64,000 nt of DNA from contig NZ_JAFFJU010000002.1 in NCBI RefSeq assembly GCF_016924655.1, positions 310,001 to 374,000 of the forward strand, written 5' to 3'. This DNA is from Sphingomonas arenae. GTDB taxonomy: Bacteria > Pseudomonadota > Alphaproteobacteria > Sphingomonadales > Sphingomonadaceae. The notes under the pieces are model-generated. The model did no database searches. It was given only the letters and a program-made list of their open reading frames with translations, and was not told the DNA's origin. The position numbers and the translations under genes were made by a program. Below, piece after piece: positions 8,433 through 17,604 of this stretch; position 1 is the stretch's first letter; every line of letters begins with the position of its first letter.

Positions 8433-9983
8433 ATGCGTTACGTGTTTGCAGCCCTCGCGGCTGTCGCTCTCTCTTCGCCTGCTGCCGCCGAGGGTTGGTG
8501 GAGAGCGAAGACCAACCACTTCGTCGTTTATTCGGAAACCTCCAAGGAGCAGGCGGAAAAACTCGCCGTGAACCTGGAGCGGTTCGATCAGGTCATGCGC
8601 TACGTGCGCGGCATGTCGCTGGAGAGCGAGGAGGTGCCGGATTCGGCCAAGCTGACGCTTTACCAGTTCGGCGACACGGACGACATCGGCGAACTTGCGG
8701 GTTCTCGCGGCGTGGCCGGCTTCTTCATCCCACGGGCCGGTGGGTCGGTGGCGTTCGTGCCGGCTCGCCAGCCGCGCGTTCGCGGGAGCATCGGCACCCG
8801 GGACACGGACGACAGCTTCTCGGGCGTGGTCCTGTTCCACGAATATGCGCACTATTTCATGTACCAGCATGCACCCGCCGCTTACCCCCGCTGGTACAGC
8901 GAGGGCTTCGCCGAGGTTTACGGCACGGCTCAGTTGACGGAGAGCGGGTTCCGGATGGGTGGCGCCGCCACTCACCGTGCCGATGTGCTTCGATACCTCA
9001 ACACCTATCACGTGAAGCGTCTCCTCGATCCGCCCGAGCGGATGGATGGCGAGGACGGCGCGCAGATCTATGCGATGGGCTGGCTGCTCTCGAACTACCT
9101 TTCCTTCTCGGGGGAGCGCAAAGGCGAGCTGGAGAAGTATCTTCGGCTGATCAATGCGGGTCAGACCAGCCGGCAGGCCGCGGAACAGGCGTTTGGCGAC
9201 CTCGACAAGCTGAACCGGGATCTCGATGCCTATCGCCGTGGCCGCGCTCGGATCGTCGAGGTCAAGTTCCCGAACTACAAGCCTCCGCGGGCCGAGGTGC
9301 GGGCTCTGTCCCAGGCGGAAGAGGCCAAGATGCGCCTCCACATCCGGTCGCAGGTCGGCGTAAGCAAGGAGAAGGCCAAGGCGCTGGTGGACGACGCTCG
9401 CCGGCTTGCCAGTGCCCACCCCAGGGACGTCCCCGTACTGCGGGCCGCAATGGAAGCGGAATATGATGCGCAGAACGACAGGGAGGCCGAGGCACTCGCC
9501 GACCGGATCCTGCAGATCGATCCCGTCAACACCGATGCGCGCATCTACCGCGCCAGGATTGCACTGCGGCGCGCCAAGACGGACCCGAAGCAGTTTGCCG
9601 TTGCCCGCAAGGAGTTCGTGGCGGCCAACAAGGCGGACAACGAAAACCCGGTCCCGCTCCACGGCTACTATCTCACCTACCTGCTCGCAGGCGAGACACC
9701 GCCGAAGGACGCGCTGATTGCCGTTGAACGCGCCTATGAGTTTGCGCCGTTCGATCCCGGCATCCGGACGACCCTGGCCCACCTGATGCTGATCGAGAAC
9801 CGGAACAAGGAAGCGTTGAACCTGCTCGGTCCGATCATCAACGATCCGCATCCGAAGCCCGGCAAGCGCCTCACCAAGCTGCGCGAGATCAGCAAGCAGA
9901 TCGAGGCCGGCAACAAGACGGAAGCGCTCAAGGAACTCGCGCCGAAGCTCGACGACGACAAGGAGGACGAGGACGACGCCTAA
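8433..9983 (+). CDS. secreted HEXXH peptidase-like protein with TPR-type C-terminus
   Basis: Unnamed 516-aa protein. The start MRYVFAALAAVALSSPAAAE gives a clean signal peptide, supported by a ggag upstream. The next segment (EGWWRAKTNHFVVYSE) resembles proteins with a peptidase MA-like domain. The zinc motif HEYAHYFMYQH is followed by YSEGFAEVYGT, where the Glu would be the third ligand. From about residue 290 the sequence is helical and repetitive (EAEALADRILQIDPVNTDARIYRA), resembling TPR repeats, and the end is very acidic (DDDKEDEDDA). Likely periplasmic peptidase or scaffold; substrate unknown. It is divergent from the hydrolase. Confidence 0.85.
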   Translation: MRYVFAALAAVALSSPAAAEGWWRAKTNHFVVYSETSKEQAEKLAVNLERFDQVMRYVRGMSLESEEVPDSAKLTLYQFGDTDDIGELAGSRGVAGFFIPRAGGSVAFVPARQPRVRGSIGTRDTDDSFSGVVLFHEYAHYFMYQHAPAAYPRWYSEGFAEVYGTAQLTESGFRMGGAATHRADVLRYLNTYHVKRLLDPPERMDGEDGAQIYAMGWLLSNYLSFSGERKGELEKYLRLINAGQTSRQAAEQAFGDLDKLNRDLDAYRRGRARIVEVKFPNYKPPRAEVRALSQAEEAKMRLHIRSQVGVSKEKAKALVDDARRLASAHPRDVPVLRAAMEAEYDAQNDREAEALADRILQIDPVNTDARIYRARIALRRAKTDPKQFAVARKEFVAANKADNENPVPLHGYYLTYLLAGETPPKDALIAVERAYEFAPFDPGIRTTLAHLMLIENRNKEALNLLGPIINDPHPKPGKRLTKLREISKQIEAGNKTEALKELAPKLDDDKEDEDDA

Positions 9984-10019
9984 GGCGCTTGCGCCTGGGC
10001 AAATCCTGGACGGATTGTA

Positions 10020-10466
10020 TCAGGCCGGCGGTTGGGCGCCGGCCTGGGTCCATCGCTCCTGCAGCCGCTCGTACTCGTCGCTGCGGGTCTCCGGCAGGCC
10101 TTCGGTGTTGAGCCAGGCGCGGTGGGCACTCTCGGCGCCGAAGTGACTTGTCGGTCGGAAAGGCGTGGGATCGTCGAAAGCGGCCACGGTCAGGTCCATC
10201 CGATCCGTGCCCTCCAAGTAGCGGAACCCCAGGCTGGTGCCGCACTGCGAACAGAACGGTCGCTCGGCGATCCGGCTGCTCCGGTACCAGTCGGGCTCCC
10301 GCTGCCATCGAACATTGGCTTGCGGAAGCGTGTACATGGCGAGCGACACGTTGCCGCTCGCCCGCTGGCACATCCGGCAATGGCAAAGGTAGGCCTTGTG
10401 GTCTGGCACGTCCGCCTCGAACCGCACGCGCCCGCACGCGCAACCGCCGCTCATCAACTGTGTCAT
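10020..10466 (-). CDS. GFA family (CENP-V/GFA zinc-binding) protein
   Basis: Zinc-binding protein of the GFA fold, related to glutathione-dependent formaldehyde-activating enzyme, 148 aa. The zinc cysteines are visible as GGCACG, CHCRMC and FCSQCGTS. Such proteins are often annotated as aldehyde/glutathione adduct enzymes, but most members lack demonstrated activity. The start is MTQLMSGG at 10466; the Met at residue 5 is an alternative. It is divergent from the sulfotransferase-like gene by 55 bases. Confidence 0.92.
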   Translation of the reverse strand: MTQLMSGGCACGRVRFEADVPDHKAYLCHCRMCQRASGNVSLAMYTLPQANVRWQREPDWYRSSRIAERPFCSQCGTSLGFRYLEGTDRMDLTVAAFDDPTPFRPTSHFGAESAHRAWLNTEGLPETRSDEYERLQERWTQAGAQPPA

Positions 10467-10521
10467 GCACCAAGATTAGGCCCGGTGGCTTCGCAGCCGC
10501 AAGGCCGCTAATCGCAGGCTG

Positions 10522-11541
10522 ATGGCTGATGCTCCGAAACTGACCGAACAGGAGATCGCCCGCGATGCGCGCTGGCTGGTCCAGGCCTGCGATCCGCTGG
10601 CCGGATTGGTGCGCTTCGTCGACATGAGCCCGGAAGACTATCGCGCAGCGAGTTTTCTGGATGATCGCCTGCTGCAAAACGTCAATTCCGCGCATTTAGT
10701 GCCGCTCGAGGTGGCACTTTGTGCAACTCAACGTGTCGCTCGCGACGACGTTCGGTGGATCTTCCACATCGGCCATGTCGGCTCCACCCTGATCGCCCGC
10801 CTGCTCGGTGAACTCGACAATGTGCTGTCCATCCGAGAACCTCGCGCCCTCCGGGACCTCGCTCTCCTCGGCCGGGAGCATTGGCAAGCGCTGATCGACC
10901 CCGTACGGAAGCTCTACTCCCGCACCTTCGCCCCTGAGGAGAAGGCGTTAGTCAAGACTACAAGCTTTGTCAGTGACTTAGCCGCTGAGTGGATCGGCCC
11001 GAAGGGGCGCGGGCTGTTCCTGACCGTCTCGCCCACCTCCTACATCCAGACGATGCTGGCGGGCGAAAACAGCCGACGAGAGCTCAGCACCCTGGTTCCG
11101 TTCCGCGCTCAACGCATGTCTGAACGCGTTCCATTTCAACAGGTTAGTCCGGGCGACCACCCGGCCACGCTCGCCGCGGCGGCCTGGGCCTGCGAGATGA
11201 CCGCGCTTGAGCAAGCGGCAGAGCGGCTCGGCGGCGACCAGTTGATGTGGACCAACTTCGACGTCTTTCTCGATCAGCCCGAAACGGCCCTACGCCATAT
11301 CGCCGGATTTCTGGGCTTTCCTGCCTCCGACCAGCAGCTCGCGTCCGTTACGACGGGGCCGCTCATGCGCCGTTATTCCAAAGCGCTGGAGTACGACTAC
11401 ACACCCGCACTACGCCGCAAATTACTTCAAGAGGCTGCGGCGCGGTACCGGACAGAAATCGACCAAGCCATGACGTGGCTCGACAGGGCTGCGGCAACTT
11501 CGCCCCTGCTGCGGCGCGCGATCGAACGCTCCGCCGCCTAG
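10522..11541 (+). CDS. sulfotransferase-like protein
   Basis: A 339-aa protein with features of the PAPS-dependent sulfotransferase fold. FHIGHVGSTLIARLLGEL resembles the 5'-phosphosulfate loop, and the following SIREPRALRDLALL is typical of bacterial sulfotransferase-like proteins. The later YIQTMLAGENSRRE segment could form the 3'-phosphate site, and the C-terminal FLGFP is another familiar element. No acceptor can be named. Codon use looks looser than in neighbours (TTA, CAA and ACA codons are more frequent to the eye), which may mark transfer. Its end abuts asd, convergent, with 9 bases between. Confidence 0.75.
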   Translation: MADAPKLTEQEIARDARWLVQACDPLAGLVRFVDMSPEDYRAASFLDDRLLQNVNSAHLVPLEVALCATQRVARDDVRWIFHIGHVGSTLIARLLGELDNVLSIREPRALRDLALLGREHWQALIDPVRKLYSRTFAPEEKALVKTTSFVSDLAAEWIGPKGRGLFLTVSPTSYIQTMLAGENSRRELSTLVPFRAQRMSERVPFQQVSPGDHPATLAAAAWACEMTALEQAAERLGGDQLMWTNFDVFLDQPETALRHIAGFLGFPASDQQLASVTTGPLMRRYSKALEYDYTPALRRKLLQEAAARYRTEIDQAMTWLDRAAATSPLLRRAIERSAA

Positions 11542-11550
11542 CAGGATCCC

Positions 11551-12579
11551 TCAGGCGGCTTTCTGAAGATGCCTCCGACCAAGCAGTTCAGCGATCTGCA
11601 CCGCGTTCAGCGCGGCACCCTTCCGGAGGTTGTCGCTCACGATCCACATCGATAGTCCGCTGTCGACCGTCGGGTCCTCTCGAACGCGCGAAACGAAGGT
11701 CGCATAGTCGCCGACACACTCGACCGGCGTGACGTAACCGCCGTCCTCGCGCTTGTCGACCAGCATGATGCCCGGCGCCTCGCGGAGGATGTCCTGCGCT
11801 TCCTGGGCGCTGATCTCCCGCTCGAACTCGATGTTCACGGCCTCGGAATGGCCGACGAACACCGGCACGCGAACGCAGGTGGCAGTGACCTTGATCTTCG
11901 GGTCGAGTATCTTCTTGGTCTCCACCACCATCTTCCACTCTTCCTTGGTGGAGCCGTCCTCCAGGAAGCTGTCGATGTGCGGAATCACGTTGAACGCGAT
12001 CTGCTTGGTGAACTTCTCGGGCTCGGCCGTGTCACCGACAAAGATGTTGCGCGACTGGTTGAACAGCTCGTCCATACCCTGCTTGCCCGCACCGGAGACG
12101 GACTGGTAGGTCGCCACCACCACCCGCTTGATCCCGGCCGCATCGTGCAGCGGCTTCAGAGCGACCACCATCTGCGCGGTCGAGCAGTTCGGATTGGCGA
12201 TGATGTTCCTTGCCCGATAACCGCTGATGGCGTCCGGGTTCACCTCCGGCACGATTAGCGGCACGTCCGGGTCCATCCGGTAGAGCGATGAATTGTCGAT
12301 CACCGTGCAGCCCGCCTGCGCCGCCCGTGGAGCGTGGATCTTGCTGCCCTCCGAGCCGATGGCAAACAGCGCCATGTCATAGCCCGCGAAATCGAAGTGC
12401 TCGAGGTTCTTGACCTTGAGCGTCTCGCCCGTGTCGCCGAAGTCGACGATGTCCCCAGTCGAGCGTGCGCTGGCGACGGCTGCGACCTCGTCCAGCGGGA
12501 ACTGCCGCTCCGCCAGGATCTGCAGCATCTCGCGTCCGACATTGCCCGTCGCACCGACGACGGCGACCCGGTAACCCAT
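11551..12579 (-). CDS. asd: aspartate-semialdehyde dehydrogenase
   Basis: NADP-dependent reduction of aspartyl phosphate to aspartate semialdehyde, the branch point to lysine/diaminopimelate, threonine and methionine. The Rossmann motif VAVVGATGNVGREML opens the protein at MGYR (12579). The catalytic Cys is in NPNCSTAQ, and SVSGAGKQGMDEL is the usual downstream block. Length is 342 aa, normal. With dapF (23448) and dapA (61730) it makes three diaminopimelate-pathway genes in this window, not clustered. Divergent from the M28 peptidase with 94 bases between. Confidence 0.97.
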   Translation of the reverse strand: MGYRVAVVGATGNVGREMLQILAERQFPLDEVAAVASARSTGDIVDFGDTGETLKVKNLEHFDFAGYDMALFAIGSEGSKIHAPRAAQAGCTVIDNSSLYRMDPDVPLIVPEVNPDAISGYRARNIIANPNCSTAQMVVALKPLHDAAGIKRVVVATYQSVSGAGKQGMDELFNQSRNIFVGDTAEPEKFTKQIAFNVIPHIDSFLEDGSTKEEWKMVVETKKILDPKIKVTATCVRVPVFVGHSEAVNIEFEREISAQEAQDILREAPGIMLVDKREDGGYVTPVECVGDYATFVSRVREDPTVDSGLSMWIVSDNLRKGAALNAVQIAELLGRRHLQKAA

Positions 12580-12673
12580 TTCGTCACTCCCGATGATCTG
12601 CAGCGCCCCTATCGCAAGCGGCGCGGCAAGGCGATATGGCTTGGCGTCGGGGCGAGACAAGGCGGGGGCAGCG

Positions 12674-14896
12674 ATGAGGCAGCGGTCGTGGTGGCTGATA
12701 GCAGTCGTGATCGGACTGCTGCTGGCCATGGCCTCCACGCACAAGCTGACCGAGCCGCCGCGGGCGCGAGCGCAGAACCTCCCCGGACAGTTCGATGCGG
12801 GTCGGGCCAAGGCGCGACTGGCGCGAGTCCTCGGTGACGAAAGTCCGCATCCGGCGGATACGGTCACCAGCGACGGAGTTCGTGCGCGACTGGTTGCGCA
12901 GCTGCGGGCGATGGGGCTGCAGCCTCGCGTGGACGATCGCTTCAATTGCAACGTGTTGTTCAAGCAGCGCGGGGTCGCCTGTGCCCGGGTCCGCAACGTG
13001 CTGGTCACGCTCGGTCCCGCGCGCGGGAGGCACCTGCTGATCAACTCGCACTATGACAGCGTGCCGGTAGGCCCCGGCGCCGCCGACGCCGGGGTCGGTG
13101 TCGCGACCATGATGGAGGTGGCTGGACTGCTCAAAGAGCAGCGCCTGGCGAGACCCGTCACCTTCCTGTTCAACGAGGGGGAAGAGCTCGGCCTCAACGG
13201 AGCACGGGCGTTCCTGGACGGCGATCCGCTCGCTGCCCGCGTCGACAGCCTGATCAACCTCGAGGCGCGCGGGGTGCGCGGTCCCGTCAACATGTTCGAG
13301 ACCAGCGTACCCAACGTCGCTGCCGTCCGGGTTTTCGCCGCAGCGGTCGACCGACCGGTTGCAAACAGCCTTGCGGTCAGCGCCTATCGCCAGCTGCCCA
13401 ACTACACGGACGTCAACAGCTTCGAGGAACGCGGCTGGCTCACGCTCAACCTGGCGCCGATGGGCAATGAGACCCGCTACCATTCGCCCGGGGACAATCT
13501 CCAGGCACTGGATCTCTCGACCCTTCAGCACATGGGGGACCAGACGCTGGCGTTGGCGAGCCGCCTTGCCGCTGGCGCCGCTCCGACGCAGGTGCAGGGC
13601 GAGTTGCTGTTCATGGACGTGGCGGGTCGAGCGCTCGTCACCCTGCCGATGGCAGCGGGCGTAGCGCTGCTCGCGGGTCTCGCCCTCCTGCTCCTGGTTG
13701 TCACGTGGAAGCGGCGTGCTTGGCTGGGCCTGCCCTTGATAATCGCTGCTCTGCTTCTGGGCATCGGCTTGGCATGGGCCGGGCTGACCGTCGTCGGAGG
13801 CTTCCGGTCCGGTCAGTTCTGGCGGGCGTCCCCGCAGTGGACCGAAGCAGCGATCTACGCTGGCGTCATCGCGGCCGGGCTCCTGGCGCTCGCGGCCGCT
13901 CGGACACTGGAGGTTCGGCAACTTCGCGCCGCCTTCTGGCTGCTGTTCCTCGTCGTGGGTGCCGGAACGGCCCTCGCGGCGCCGGGCGGCCTGATCTACT
14001 TCCTGTCTCCACCTCTGATCGTCGCCTGCGGAATGCTGGCAGGTCGCTGGTGGAAACCAGCGGAGACGCTGGCCGCGATCCTCGCGGCATTGCTCTTGTT
14101 CGTCACGCTCGGCGCAATGCTAGGCCTACTCGAAGAGCTCCTGAACGGCGGGCCGCTATGGGCGTTCGCCCCGCTTGGCGGGCTCGTGCTGTTGCCGTGG
14201 CTGATCGAGGCGAAGCCGCTGGTCGAAGGATCCTCGCGAACTCGGGTTGCAGGAGGAGCCATCCTGCTGGCGTTTGCTGCCTGGATACCTGCTACGATCG
14301 CGCCCGCTTATTCTGCTGACCGGCAGCAGCAGTTCACGTTGCAATATGTCGTGGATCCGAGCTTCCGGCAGCCTCTGTGGTCGATCGCCAACGACCGGGC
14401 GCCCCTGCCCGCCAGCTTTGCGCGCTTCGGACGGTGGCAGCTTGGCACTTTGCCGATCGGCCTGCGTCAGCGCTGGATTGCGCCAGCTCCTTCCCAGTCT
14501 GGCATAGTGCCTCCGCGAGCGACAGTGGTGGAACAATCCCCAGTTCCCGGACGGGCGCGGCGGCTGCGCTTCAGGCTTTCGACGGGTGGTGCCGACAGCG
14601 TCACGATCATGGCTCCGGAGCAAGCCGATGTCCGAGCGGCTGGCCTTGCGGGCGAGACGCGACCCATCCGCGCGGAAGGCACCAAGGGTTCTTACACCCT
14701 CTCGTGCACCGGGAGACGGTGTGATGGAGCCTTGCTGGAGATGGTAGTCGGAACCGCGCCGGTGCAATTGACTCTCATCGGCACCCAGTGGCGCCTACCC
14801 CCAGCAGCGGCTCCCCTGCTCGCCGCCAAGCCGGCGAACGCGCAGCCGCAGTATCTGCCGCACGCGACGATCGTTGTCGAACGGATGCGAATCTGA
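12674..14896 (+). CDS. M28 family peptidase with multiple membrane segments
   Basis: Zinc aminopeptidase of the M28 family, 740 aa. One N-terminal membrane segment (WWLIAVVIGLLLAMA) leads into an M28 domain with NSHYDSVPVG, the Asp in GAADAG, NEGEELGLNG, the ligand region NLEARG and the final His in YHSPGDN. After about residue 315 there are several hydrophobic helices up to about residue 555, then a soluble domain of about 180 residues. This order, M28 then multi-pass region then soluble domain, recalls the eukaryotic ER aminopeptidase ERMP1/Fxna. The start is MRQRSWW at 12674; an earlier ATG at 12593 would overlap the asd promoter. Substrate unknown. Confidence 0.9.
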   Translation: MRQRSWWLIAVVIGLLLAMASTHKLTEPPRARAQNLPGQFDAGRAKARLARVLGDESPHPADTVTSDGVRARLVAQLRAMGLQPRVDDRFNCNVLFKQRGVACARVRNVLVTLGPARGRHLLINSHYDSVPVGPGAADAGVGVATMMEVAGLLKEQRLARPVTFLFNEGEELGLNGARAFLDGDPLAARVDSLINLEARGVRGPVNMFETSVPNVAAVRVFAAAVDRPVANSLAVSAYRQLPNYTDVNSFEERGWLTLNLAPMGNETRYHSPGDNLQALDLSTLQHMGDQTLALASRLAAGAAPTQVQGELLFMDVAGRALVTLPMAAGVALLAGLALLLLVVTWKRRAWLGLPLIIAALLLGIGLAWAGLTVVGGFRSGQFWRASPQWTEAAIYAGVIAAGLLALAAARTLEVRQLRAAFWLLFLVVGAGTALAAPGGLIYFLSPPLIVACGMLAGRWWKPAETLAAILAALLLFVTLGAMLGLLEELLNGGPLWAFAPLGGLVLLPWLIEAKPLVEGSSRTRVAGGAILLAFAAWIPATIAPAYSADRQQQFTLQYVVDPSFRQPLWSIANDRAPLPASFARFGRWQLGTLPIGLRQRWIAPAPSQSGIVPPRATVVEQSPVPGRARRLRFRLSTGGADSVTIMAPEQADVRAAGLAGETRPIRAEGTKGSYTLSCTGRRCDGALLEMVVGTAPVQLTLIGTQWRLPPAAAPLLAAKPANAQPQYLPHATIVVERMRI

Positions 14897-14903
14897 ACGA
14901 CAA

Positions 14904-14938
14904 AGGGCGGGAGAACCGAAGCTCTCCCGCCCTCTTTC
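14904..14938. terminator. bidirectional terminator between M28 peptidase and rplS
   Basis: Perfect 11-bp stem agggcgggaga (14904-14914) / tctcccgccct (14923-14933) with cttt on one side and aaag-type flank on the other. It serves the convergent ends of the M28 gene and rplS. Confidence 0.88.
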
Positions 14939-14956
14939 ATTTCGTTGCCAGAAGGC

Positions 14957-15379
14957 TCAGCCCTCGGCCGTCTCGGTCTGCGGCGTGGCGCTGGCTGCGA
15001 CCTGCTTTCCCGTAGTACGCGGGTCGCGGCGCTCGGCGATGCGGGCCGACTTACCGGTGCGGCCGCGCAGATAGTAAAGCTTGGCGCGGCGGACGGCACC
15101 GCGGCGGACGACCTCGATGGAGTCCACCACCGGCGAGTAGAGCGGGAAGACGCGCTCGACCCCCTCGCCGAAGCTGATCTTGCGGACCGTGAAGTTGGAG
15201 TTGATGCCCTTGTTGGCGCGGGCGATGCAGACGCCCTCGAAGTTCTGGACGCGGGCGCGGTCGCCTTCGATGACCTTGACGCCGACGCGCAGCGTGTCGC
15301 CAGGGCGGAATTCGGGAATGGCTCGGGTCTGGGTGAGCTCGGCGATCTGCTCGCGCTCGATGGTCTCGATGATGTTCAT
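14957..15379 (-). CDS. rplS: 50S ribosomal protein L19
   Basis: Ribosomal protein L19 at the 30S-50S interface. The 140 aa show [22 protein letters not shown] in part, [31 protein letters not shown] and the [15 protein letters not shown] block. A short Ala/Thr/Glu tail follows the core ([12 protein letters not shown]). It starts at ATG 15379, 12 bases after trmD, so trmD and rplS are one unit, followed by the terminator at 14904. Certain identification. Confidence 0.98.
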   Translation of the reverse strand: MNIIETIEREQIAELTQTRAIPEFRPGDTLRVGVKVIEGDRARVQNFEGVCIARANKGINSNFTVRKISFGEGVERVFPLYSPVVDSIEVVRRGAVRRAKLYYLRGRTGKSARIAERRDPRTTGKQVAASATPQTETAEG

Positions 15380-15391
15380 GGTCGTACAGCC

Positions 15392-16114
15392 CTACTTCTT
15401 CCGCTGCGCGCCAGAGGGCGGTGCCTGCGATGCGCCCCCATGGCGCTCGATCAGGTCCGGCCGCCGTAGCCGTGTATCGTTGATCGCCTGTGCGTGTCGC
15501 CACGCGGCAATCTTCGCATGATCCCCCGATCGCAGCACTTCGGGGATCGTGCGCCCTTCCCAGGTGACCGGTCGGGTATAATGCGGATATTCGAGTAGCC
15601 CCTGTTCGAAGCTCTCTTCCTCTCCGCTGGAGGCCGCGCCCATTACAGTGGGGAGCAGGCGAACGCAAGCGTCCAGCAGGACCATGGCGGGCAGCTCGCC
15701 GCCGGACAGGACATAGTCGCCGACCGACACCGGCTCGAGGGGCCGGCCTTCGAAGATCCGCTCGTCGAAACCTTCGAAGCGACCACAGAGCACGATGACC
15801 CCTTCCCCTCCTGCAAGCTCCCGGACCCGCTGCTGCGTAAGCGGACGTCCGCGAGGAGTCATCGCCAGCGTCGGGCGGCCATCGGCCACGCTGTCCAGCG
15901 CCGCCGCGAGCACGTCGGCTCGCAACACCATTCCTGCGCCGCCGCCAGCAGGGGTGTCGTCCACGCTGCGGTGCTTGTCGGTTGCAAAGTCCCGGATGTT
16001 GCGGGTGTCGAGGCTCCACACGCCATCCTGAAGCGCCCGCCCGGCCAGGCTCATGCCCAGTGGTCCGGGAAACATGTCCGGGTAGAGGGTCAGAACCGAT
16101 GTGCGGAAGCTCAC
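15392..16114 (-). CDS. trmD: tRNA (guanine-37-N1)-methyltransferase
   Basis: SPOUT methyltransferase that makes m1G37 in tRNAs, preventing +1 frameshifts. The start is GTG at 16112-16114 ([17 protein letters not shown]); the reading frame stays open upstream but that part overlaps another gene. Length 240 aa is normal. The trefoil-knot region [16 protein letters not shown], the [10 protein letters not shown] block and YPHYTRP are clear. The start overlaps the stop of the upstream small membrane gene as GTGA, suggesting translational coupling. rplS follows. The usual neighbour rimM lies 1.5 kb away, beyond an opposite-strand gene. Confidence 0.97.
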   Translation of the reverse strand: MSFRTSVLTLYPDMFPGPLGMSLAGRALQDGVWSLDTRNIRDFATDKHRSVDDTPAGGGAGMVLRADVLAAALDSVADGRPTLAMTPRGRPLTQQRVRELAGGEGVIVLCGRFEGFDERIFEGRPLEPVSVGDYVLSGGELPAMVLLDACVRLLPTVMGAASSGEEESFEQGLLEYPHYTRPVTWEGRTIPEVLRSGDHAKIAAWRHAQAINDTRLRRPDLIERHGGASQAPPSGAQRKK

Positions 16115-16449
16115 GAGCCCGCGACCGAGTCGGCGAGCAGCGCCGCGGCGAGGGCTGCCGCCCCGGCTACCAGGGCGGCCGTGACTCCCACTCGCGCAAT
16201 CGCCGGCACCGCAAGATCGCTCCAGTCGCCCGGCGTTGCGGTCGCGAGAACCATACCTGCGCCGATGCTGGTACCAGTGACGATCAGGACTGCCGGGACA
16301 GCAGCCGCCGTGACTACCCGCCGCGTCGCCGTCCATTGTGGCTTCCGCCCCGTTAGGATCGCCGCCGCAGCGAAGCCGATGATCGCTCCGAATGCCACTA
16401 GGGCTGCCCAGATCCACCAGGAGAAGACGAAATAAACCGTGTCGTGCAT
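16111..16449 (-). CDS. small multi-pass membrane protein, unknown
   Basis: Unrecognised 112-aa integral membrane protein. About four hydrophobic segments are visible: [41 protein letters not shown] and the alanine-rich C-terminal [23 protein letters not shown] cluster near the N-terminus and a basic loop [11 protein letters not shown] are the only distinctive elements. Its stop overlaps the trmD GTG by the GTGA tetranucleotide, so it is coupled to trmD and rplS. It could relate to translation or merely occupy the operon; no function assigned. Confidence 0.75.
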   Translation of the reverse strand: MHDTVYFVFSWWIWAALVAFGAIIGFAAAAILTGRKPQWTATRRVVTAAAVPAVLIVTGTSIGAGMVLATATPGDWSDLAVPAIARVGVTAALVAGAAALAAALLADSVAGS

Positions 16450-16508
16450 GCGTTCTGCTTAGGCCAGCAGCATGGGAACCGCCAAGCCAAGCCACTCATT
16501 GGCGCCTC

Positions 16509-17492
16509 ATGGCTACCGACGCACCCTATGACTGCCTGATCGTCGGCGGCGGCCCGGCCGGGCTGACCGCCGCCATCTATCTCGCCCGGTTTCACCTCGA
16601 CATCCACGTGGTGGACGCGGGCAACAGCCGGGCCAGCTGGATTCCCTGCAGCCACAATCATGCCGGCTATCCGGACGGGATCAACGGCAAGGAGCTGCTC
16701 CGCCTGATGCGCGAGCAGGCGCAGAAATATGGAGCCAAGATCGAGACCGCACGCGTGCACCGGCTCGACAAGGATGAAGATGGTCTGTTCACGGCCGAGT
16801 GGGGCGCGGGTCCCCAGCGTGCGCGCACCGTCCTCTTGTGCACGGGGCTCACCAATCGTCGGCCGCCGATGGACCCGGAACTGCACGACGACGCCATGGC
16901 GCATGGGCTCATCCGCTATTGCCCGATCTGTGACGGCTATGAAATCACCGACAAGAAGGTCGGCGTGATCGGCTCCGGCAAGGGGGGCGTCGGTGAAGCG
17001 ATCTTCCTCCGTAGCTACACGGCGGACGTGACCCTGATTGCGCCTGACAGCGCACTTGAACTCAGCCCGGAGGAGCGGGCGAAGCTGGACGCGGCGGGGG
17101 TGAAGTGCGTCGACGGGCCCGCCGAAGCTGTCGGCGTGACCGGCAGCTGCATCACGGTCGACACGGCACATGGGCTGCTGACGTTCGACAGCGTCTATCC
17201 GGCGCTAGGATCGGATACCCACACCCAGTTGGGCGAGATGGTTGGCGCGAAAGTTGCGGAAGACGGCTGTTTCGTCTGCGACGACAAGATGCGCACCACG
17301 GTCGAGGGACTCTACGCCGCCGGAGACGTTGTCCACGGACTCGACCAGATCAGCCATGCCATGGGCGAAGGTGGACAAGCAGCGACGACGATCCGCAACG
17401 ACCTAGCGGCCAAGTCTCCGCTGTGGCGCGAGCCGGTCGAGGTGCCGGCGGCAAATGAGACGGAACGGCAGACGATGCAGGTAGGAGAATGA
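16509..17492 (+). CDS. thioredoxin reductase-like FAD/NAD(P) oxidoreductase
   Basis: Two-dinucleotide-domain flavoprotein of 327 aa. The FAD motif is [18 protein letters not shown], the redox centre is CPICDGYE (CxxC), the NADPH motif is [12 protein letters not shown] and the C-terminal FAD motif is [14 protein letters not shown]. The CPICDGYE spelling and overall length resemble TrxB-like proteins, though bona fide TrxB usually has CATCDG; a thioredoxin- or ferredoxin-reducing role is possible. It is on the plus strand inside an otherwise leftward ffh-rpsP-rimM-trmD-rplS block and is followed two bases later by a family A repeat. The start is ATG 16509. Confidence 0.9.
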   Translation: MATDAPYDCLIVGGGPAGLTAAIYLARFHLDIHVVDAGNSRASWIPCSHNHAGYPDGINGKELLRLMREQAQKYGAKIETARVHRLDKDEDGLFTAEWGAGPQRARTVLLCTGLTNRRPPMDPELHDDAMAHGLIRYCPICDGYEITDKKVGVIGSGKGGVGEAIFLRSYTADVTLIAPDSALELSPEERAKLDAAGVKCVDGPAEAVGVTGSCITVDTAHGLLTFDSVYPALGSDTHTQLGEMVGAKVAEDGCFVCDDKMRTTVEGLYAAGDVVHGLDQISHAMGEGGQAATTIRNDLAAKSPLWREPVEVPAANETERQTMQVGE

Positions 17493-17494
17493 CT

Positions 17495-17599
17495 CGCTCG
17501 TCCTGAGCGGAGCGCAGCGAAGTCGAAGGGCGCCCATCCCGCAGCAACGTTGCCCGAGACGTTAACCTGCGGGCTGGGGCGCTCCGCTCAGGACGGGCA
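17495..17599. repeat. family A palindromic repeat, copy 2
   Basis: Arms cgctcgtcctgagcgg (17495-17510) and ccgctcaggacgggca (17584-17599), with agtcgaagggcgcc inside. It fills the gap between the convergent ends of the flavoprotein and rimM, two bases after the first stop and five before the second, so it may act as a terminator for both. Confidence 0.88.
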
Positions 17600-17604
17600 A
17601 TGGG

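Noticed and set aside
12584-13921. A 445-codon minus-strand open frame opposite the M28 peptidase
   Set aside because: Shadow frame; the plus-strand frame has the complete zinc motif set.
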